Below, piece by piece: positions 6,901-9,158 of a stretch of DNA of 9,158 nucleotides (its first letter is position 1; each line of letters begins with the position of its first letter). This stretch comes from Gammaproteobacteria bacterium (lineage in GTDB: Bacteria; Pseudomonadota; Gammaproteobacteria; Pseudomonadales; Pseudohongiellaceae). The position numbers and the translations under genes were made by a program. The notes below the pieces were generated by a model that searched no databases, was not told the DNA's origin, and was given only the letters and a program-made list of their open reading frames with translations. The DNA is taken from contig RKSA01000108.1 in the NCBI GenBank assembly GCA_007571115.1, positions 1-9,158 of the forward strand. The letters are read 5' to 3'.

Positions 6901-8384
6901 GCGCCGCCGAAGCATTGCGCGATATCGTCCGCGGTCGCCTGAGCGGTCTCGGCCCGGTAACCGCAGCCACGCTTGCCAGCGACTTGCGACAGCCCGAGCA
7001 ACACGTCGAAACGGCCCTCATCGCCCTGCAGAGCGAAGGCTTCGCCATGCAGGGGCATTATTCGCCGAGCGCTCGCGGCGGCCCGCCGCAGTGGTGCGAA
7101 AGGCGTCTTCTGCAACGTATTCATCGCTACACCATCGATTTGCACCGCAGAAGCATCAAGCCGGTATCGATCGAGACTTTCACCGAATTCCTCTTTCAGC
7201 GCCACGGCCTGCGCACCTGCGAAACGAGCGAGACGGCACCGCTGCTGGAAAGCCAGGCAAGATTGCAGGACTGCGTCGAGTTGCTCGATGGCATTGCCGC
7301 ACCGGCGGCGTGCTGGGAGAACGACATCTATCCGGCGCGTATCGGCGCTTGCGATCCGCATTGGCTCGACTTGCTCAGCATCAGCGGTCGCCTCGCCTGG
7401 GGGCGTTATAGCCAGCCATCGGCAAAGCAGCGCGGCGGCGGCCCCATCAAGACGACTCCGATCACCATGGCCATGCGGCGCAATCTCGACATCTGGCAAG
7501 CCCTCGCGAACGCAGGAGCAGAATCGGCGCAAGCCGCCGAACCTGGCGCGATCGCCTGCCGCATCGAGCAGGACCTGGCGAGCCATGGCGCAAGCTTCTT
7601 CGACCAGATCCAGTCGCGGACAGGGCTTTTGCGCACCCAGCTCGAACAGGGGCTCGCGGAACTCGTCGGCCTCGGCCGGCTCAGCAGCGACAGTTTCGCC
7701 GGGCTGCGCGCCTTGCTGCTCCCCGAACATCGCAAATCCGGCGCGAGGCGGCGGCGGCGCGCGCCGTCGCTGGGAATCGAGGACGCGGGGCGCTGGAATT
7801 TGCTCGAAATTCGCCGGCAAACCGAGGCTGCGCAATCCGGGCGCCGCTCGGCGGCCTGGGATGCGCTCGACGAGGAGCAGTTGCAGCGATTGATCGAGAT
7901 TCACCTCGAACGCTGGGGCGTGATCTGCCGCGCCGTGATGGTCCGGGAATCGCTGGCGCCGCCATGGCGGGTGCTGCTGCCGGCCTTGCGCAAACTCGAG
8001 CTGCAAGGCAAGTTGCGCGGCGGCAGGTTCGTCGCCGGGCTGCCAGGGGAGCAATTTGCCCGGGCCGAAACCGTCGACGCCTTGCGCAAGTTCGGCCGCG
8101 AGCAGCGTCCGCAGCGCCATTTCGTGCTTTCGGCAGCCGACCCGCTCAATCTGCTGCACCTCGTGATGCCCGGCCACTCGCTGCCGCGACTGGCGAAAAA
8201 CCGCGTGCTGTATCGCGGCGGCAAGCCGCTGGCGGTGCTCGCTGCCGGCAAGATCAGCGTGTTCGCGGAAGCCGGCAACGAAGAGCAGTGGCGCTTGCGG
8301 CAGATGATCGTCAGCCGCGCGATGCCGGCCAGTCCGAGCGAGCTTCCGCCGCACCGGGGGCTTGGCAGGCGGATCAGAAGCTGA
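3957..8384 (+). CDS. lhr: Lhr, large superfamily 2 DNA helicase
   Basis: 1475 residues from ATG 3957 (MSLEDFHPACRRWFEQQF), preceded by GGCGGGGG at good spacing. A frame from 3891 is longer but begins with a stretch unlike Lhr. Core motifs: I APTGSGKT (42-49), Ib TTPESL (146-151), II DEIH (173-176), III SAT (212-214), IV LVFVNTRR (291-298), V TASMELGIDIG (346-356), VI QRVGRSGH (375-382). A winged-helix and beta-bundle region follows (to roughly 850), then the long Lhr C-terminal region ending near a DPLNL segment. The length is close to E. coli Lhr (about 1540). Lhr translocates 3' to 5' on single-stranded DNA, unwinds duplexes in DNA repair, and its C-terminal region has been linked to uracil-DNA glycosylase activity. 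A Gly/Ser/Asp-rich insert (69-81) lies between motifs I and Ia. No frameshift is seen. The 3' end overlaps the convergent gene by 11 bp. Confidence 0.95.
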   Translation: MSLEDFHPACRRWFEQQFEAPTQVQVDAWEAIRRGSDVLIAAPTGSGKTLAAFYASLDRLVRQHDASFADGGGSGDGSGGGVQILYVSPLKALNNDIQRNLRIPLAGIAELLGEAAPEISVAVRTGDTPVDERRRMAARPPQILVTTPESLYLLLTSVSGRAMLRSTATLIVDEIHAMLGDKRGSHLALSLERLENLIAEAGGRGLQRIGLSATQKPVATVANYLTGVAPAAAVPATPRPPCTIIDSGFQRAMELAIEVPGAPLSAVMSAEVWEELYQRLIELVETHETTLVFVNTRRLSERLALALSERLGEGIVSAHHGSMSRDDRFAAEQRLKEGSLRVLVATASMELGIDIGHVDLVVQFSSPKRIAALLQRVGRSGHSIDGTPKGILFPLSRDDLVEAAALLAAVRAGELDRIEIPQQPLDILAQQLVAEVAMAEDGIELDALYELARRAWPYRNLERSGFDEVVRMLAEGHATRRGRRGALLHLDAINGRVRPRRSARLIALTNGGAIPDMFEYQVVLDPQDVVVGSLNEDFALEALPGDVFTLGSHSWQLIRIDGLKARVRDAHGARPGIPFWFGEGPGRSEELSEAVSALRRRIAKLLAEGGTAAAIGWLSSEIALGAAAAEQLTGYLDSGLRSLGVMPSRETIVMERFFDEVGDMHLVVHAPFGSRLNRAWGLALRKRFCRSFNFELQAAANDDNIVLSLGSVHSFPLDEVFRYLNSKTVREVVIQAMLDSPMFEVRWRWNATRSLAIQRNRCGQRVPPQWQRMDAEDLIAHVFPDQIACQENLSGKREIPDHPLVAQTIDDCLSEAMDVDGLIALLADMEQGRRTLVSRDLREPSPFAQEIINARPYAFLDDAPFEERRTNAIRNRSWLDPAEIEDFSVLDEQAIDRVRSEAWPLVTNAEELHDALLTVACMTQGEFARWEAFGGELQRQGRICQCGELWLATEMLPRFRALFPEAAAGLPLPGFLDNERWSAAEALRDIVRGRLSGLGPVTAATLASDLRQPEQHVETALIALQSEGFAMQGHYSPSARGGPPQWCERRLLQRIHRYTIDLHRRSIKPVSIETFTEFLFQRHGLRTCETSETAPLLESQARLQDCVELLDGIAAPAACWENDIYPARIGACDPHWLDLLSISGRLAWGRYSQPSAKQRGGGPIKTTPITMAMRRNLDIWQALANAGAESAQAAEPGAIACRIEQDLASHGASFFDQIQSRTGLLRTQLEQGLAELVGLGRLSSDSFAGLRALLLPEHRKSGARRRRRAPSLGIEDAGRWNLLEIRRQTEAAQSGRRSAAWDALDEEQLQRLIEIHLERWGVICRAVMVRESLAPPWRVLLPALRKLELQGKLRGGRFVAGLPGEQFARAETVDALRKFGREQRPQRHFVLSAADPLNLLHLVMPGHSLPRLAKNRVLYRGGKPLAVLAAGKISVFAEAGNEEQWRLRQMIVSRAMPASPSELPPHRGLGRRIRS

Positions 8385-8733
8385 AAAAGAAACGCAGGGA
8401 CAGGTACAGCACCAAGGCCACCATCAGCAGGCTGCCGAGAAAGCGCACTGGGCTGTCGCGGAACTTGTCGAAGGCGGTTGGCGCTTCGCCCCGCTGCTGC
8501 GCTTGCTCGAGCTGGCGCCGGATGCGCTGCTGGCGTTCGTGCTGGTATTCGTCGAGCAGCTCGCGCGCGTGGGCAAACTGCCGGTCGTCACGGACCCAGA
8601 TTGCAGCAAGCGAAATTCCCAGCAACCCTGCTGAGGTTTCGTAGCAGTCGATGCCATGGCCGTCGAGCAATTCGCGCACTTCGGCGGCCTCCTCCCCGGA
8701 AACATGGCGCATTCGAAACAGCAGCCTTGACAC
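8374..8733 (-). CDS. DUF6164-type small membrane protein
   Basis: 119 residues from a GTG start (8733-8731; MSRLLFRMRHVSGEE), with GGAG (8741-8744) 7 bases upstream. Residues 1-65 form a DUF2007-like compact domain (EAAEVRELLDGHGIDCYETS, then SLAAIWVRDD). A charged, probably helical linker follows (63-95), then one C-terminal membrane span (97-118). The order and length match what I recall of the DUF6164 family in Gamma- and related proteobacteria. Function is unknown. The N-terminal domain probably faces the cytoplasm with the tail in the inner membrane. The gene converges on lhr and their last codons overlap by 11 bp. It is divergent from the TraB/GumN-family gene. Confidence 0.85.
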   Translation of the reverse strand: MSRLLFRMRHVSGEEAAEVRELLDGHGIDCYETSAGLLGISLAAIWVRDDRQFAHARELLDEYQHERQQRIRRQLEQAQQRGEAPTAFDKFRDSPVRFLGSLLMVALVLYLSLRFFFSF

Positions 8734-8752
8734 GATGGCACTCCAATGAAGG

Positions 8753-8764
8753 CGGGCTAGCCCG
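8753..8764. repeat. Perfect 12-bp palindrome in the divergent spacer
   Basis: CGGGCTAGCCCG is fully self-complementary and lies 20 bp upstream of the GTG of the DUF6164-type gene. It could be an operator half-site pair or form a small hairpin in the leader RNA. No regulator is identifiable. Confidence 0.45.
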
Positions 8765-8804
8765 TCGGCAAACCGCGATCAGGCGAAATTCGCTGAAAGA
8801 TTTT

Positions 8805-8821
8805 CCCGCCCAAGCGGGTTT
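8805..8821 (+). terminator. Hairpin with short T-run in the divergent spacer
   Basis: CCCGC, loop CCAA, GCGGG, then TTT. A TTTT run also precedes it. It lies between two divergent gene starts, where a terminator has no obvious client. It may be a leader hairpin or a leftover element. Confidence 0.4.
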
Positions 8822-8885
8822 GATGTAGTATGGCCGAAACACATTGCTTGGCAATCATCCGCGTTCGCAATCGAGGAAGATCGAC

Positions 8886-9158
8886 ATGAATCAAGCTGCA
8901 TCATCGCCGACTCGCGCTTTTTGCCTGGGCTGCCTGGGCTGCTCGGGCAAGATCGCTCTTGCCTTGCTGGTTTCGCTGCTACCCGGGCGCACAGCGCTCG
9001 CCGAGACTTCGGTATGGGAAGTCATGCTGGGCGATTCGCTATTGTATCTCGGCGGCACGATACACGTCCTGCGGCCTTCGGACTATCCCTTGCCAGACGA
9101 GTTCGACCATGCCTATGCGAACGCCGACGAGATCTATTTCGAGGCCGACATGAACTCC
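8886..9158 (+). CDS. TraB/GumN-family secreted protein, N-terminal part (runs off the window)
   Basis: 91 codons from ATG 8886, with GAGGAAG (8873-8879) 6 bases upstream; still open at the right edge. A signal peptide is visible: a Cys-rich start, the hydrophobic core IALALLVSLLPG (23-34) and a likely cleavage after ALA (residue 39). The mature part starts ETSVWEVMLGDSLLYLGGTI and continues HVLRPSDYPLPDEF. The GTIHVLxxxDYPLP block is the N-terminal signature of TraB/GumN proteins, including one of the metal-ligand His residues of this fold. Members are putative periplasmic or envelope metalloprotease-like proteins (related to erythromycin-esterase/Tiki folds) of poorly known role. Three 9-bp repeats encode CLG-CLG-CSG in the signal peptide. 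Family assignment is firm; the rest of the gene is outside the window. Confidence 0.9.
   Translation, partial: MNQAASSPTRAFCLGCLGCSGKIALALLVSLLPGRTALAETSVWEVMLGDSLLYLGGTIHVLRPSDYPLPDEFDHAYANADEIYFEADMNS
8922..8948 (+). repeat. Three 9-bp in-frame repeats in the signal-peptide coding region
   Basis: TGCCTGGGC, TGCCTGGGC, TGCTCGGGC: two perfect copies and one with two changes, encoding CLG, CLG and CSG. The repeat stays in frame and could vary in number by slippage without breaking the gene. Confidence 0.75.

Noticed and set aside
6000..8354. 784-residue open frame antisense to lhr
   Set aside because: It is the mirror of codon bias in a long GC-rich gene; lhr shows all family motifs on the plus strand and the antisense protein has no recognisable domain.
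1..9158. CRISPR array, tRNA, rRNA, transposase or integrase
   Set aside because: No regularly spaced repeats, no tRNA or rRNA-like segments and no recognisable recombinase motifs were seen on either strand.

Overview
The window looks like a chromosomal segment of a GC-rich member of the Pseudomonadota. A full-length lhr helicase gene, a DUF6164-type small membrane protein and a TraB/GumN-family protein form an ordinary conserved block on the right (about 3957-9158). Nothing in the window fixes the genus. The left third (1-3760) reads as accessory DNA, built from pieces that differ in origin, base composition and integrity.

Left part. A PD-(D/E)XK-like hypothetical protein runs off the left edge on the minus strand (1-182). 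A GC-rich stretch of about 430 bp without a convincing gene follows. Next is a tight two-gene plus-strand operon (632-2502): an AAA_21/OLD-like ATPase whose stop overlaps the start of a small TOPRIM/DUF4276-like partner by ATGA. This pairing resembles defence modules of the ATPase plus TOPRIM-type effector kind. From memory, the nearest named relatives are the MAD3/MAD4 components of the methylation-associated defence system. No methyltransferase or specificity subunit is visible here.

Middle part. Just past that operon, on the minus strand, lies a broken 5' end of a C39 peptidase-containing ABC exporter (2571-2737). It is frameshifted by a third copy of a 5-bp repeat and cut off after about 50 codons. 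Upstream of it on the same strand is an AT-rich island (about 2774-3890) with three membrane-protein genes: a four-helix protein with a DUF5658-like motif (2778-3317), a 49-residue single-span peptide (3364-3513) and a 54-residue glycine-rich single-span peptide (3594-3758) with a good promoter. Small hydrophobic peptides, a membrane protein and a C39 exporter in one direction suggest the relic of a peptide-export or bacteriocin-like locus. That reading is an inference: neither peptide carries a double-glycine leader.

Right part. lhr (3957-8384) encodes a 1475-residue helicase with all core motifs and the long Lhr C-terminal region. It meets the minus-strand DUF6164-type gene tail to tail with an 11-bp overlap. 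A 152-bp divergent spacer holds a perfect 12-bp palindrome and a hairpin. The window ends inside a secreted TraB/GumN-family protein.

The most noteworthy items are the ATPase/TOPRIM pair, with Gln where I expect an acidic active-site residue, the decayed C39 exporter and the AT-rich block of small membrane peptides.
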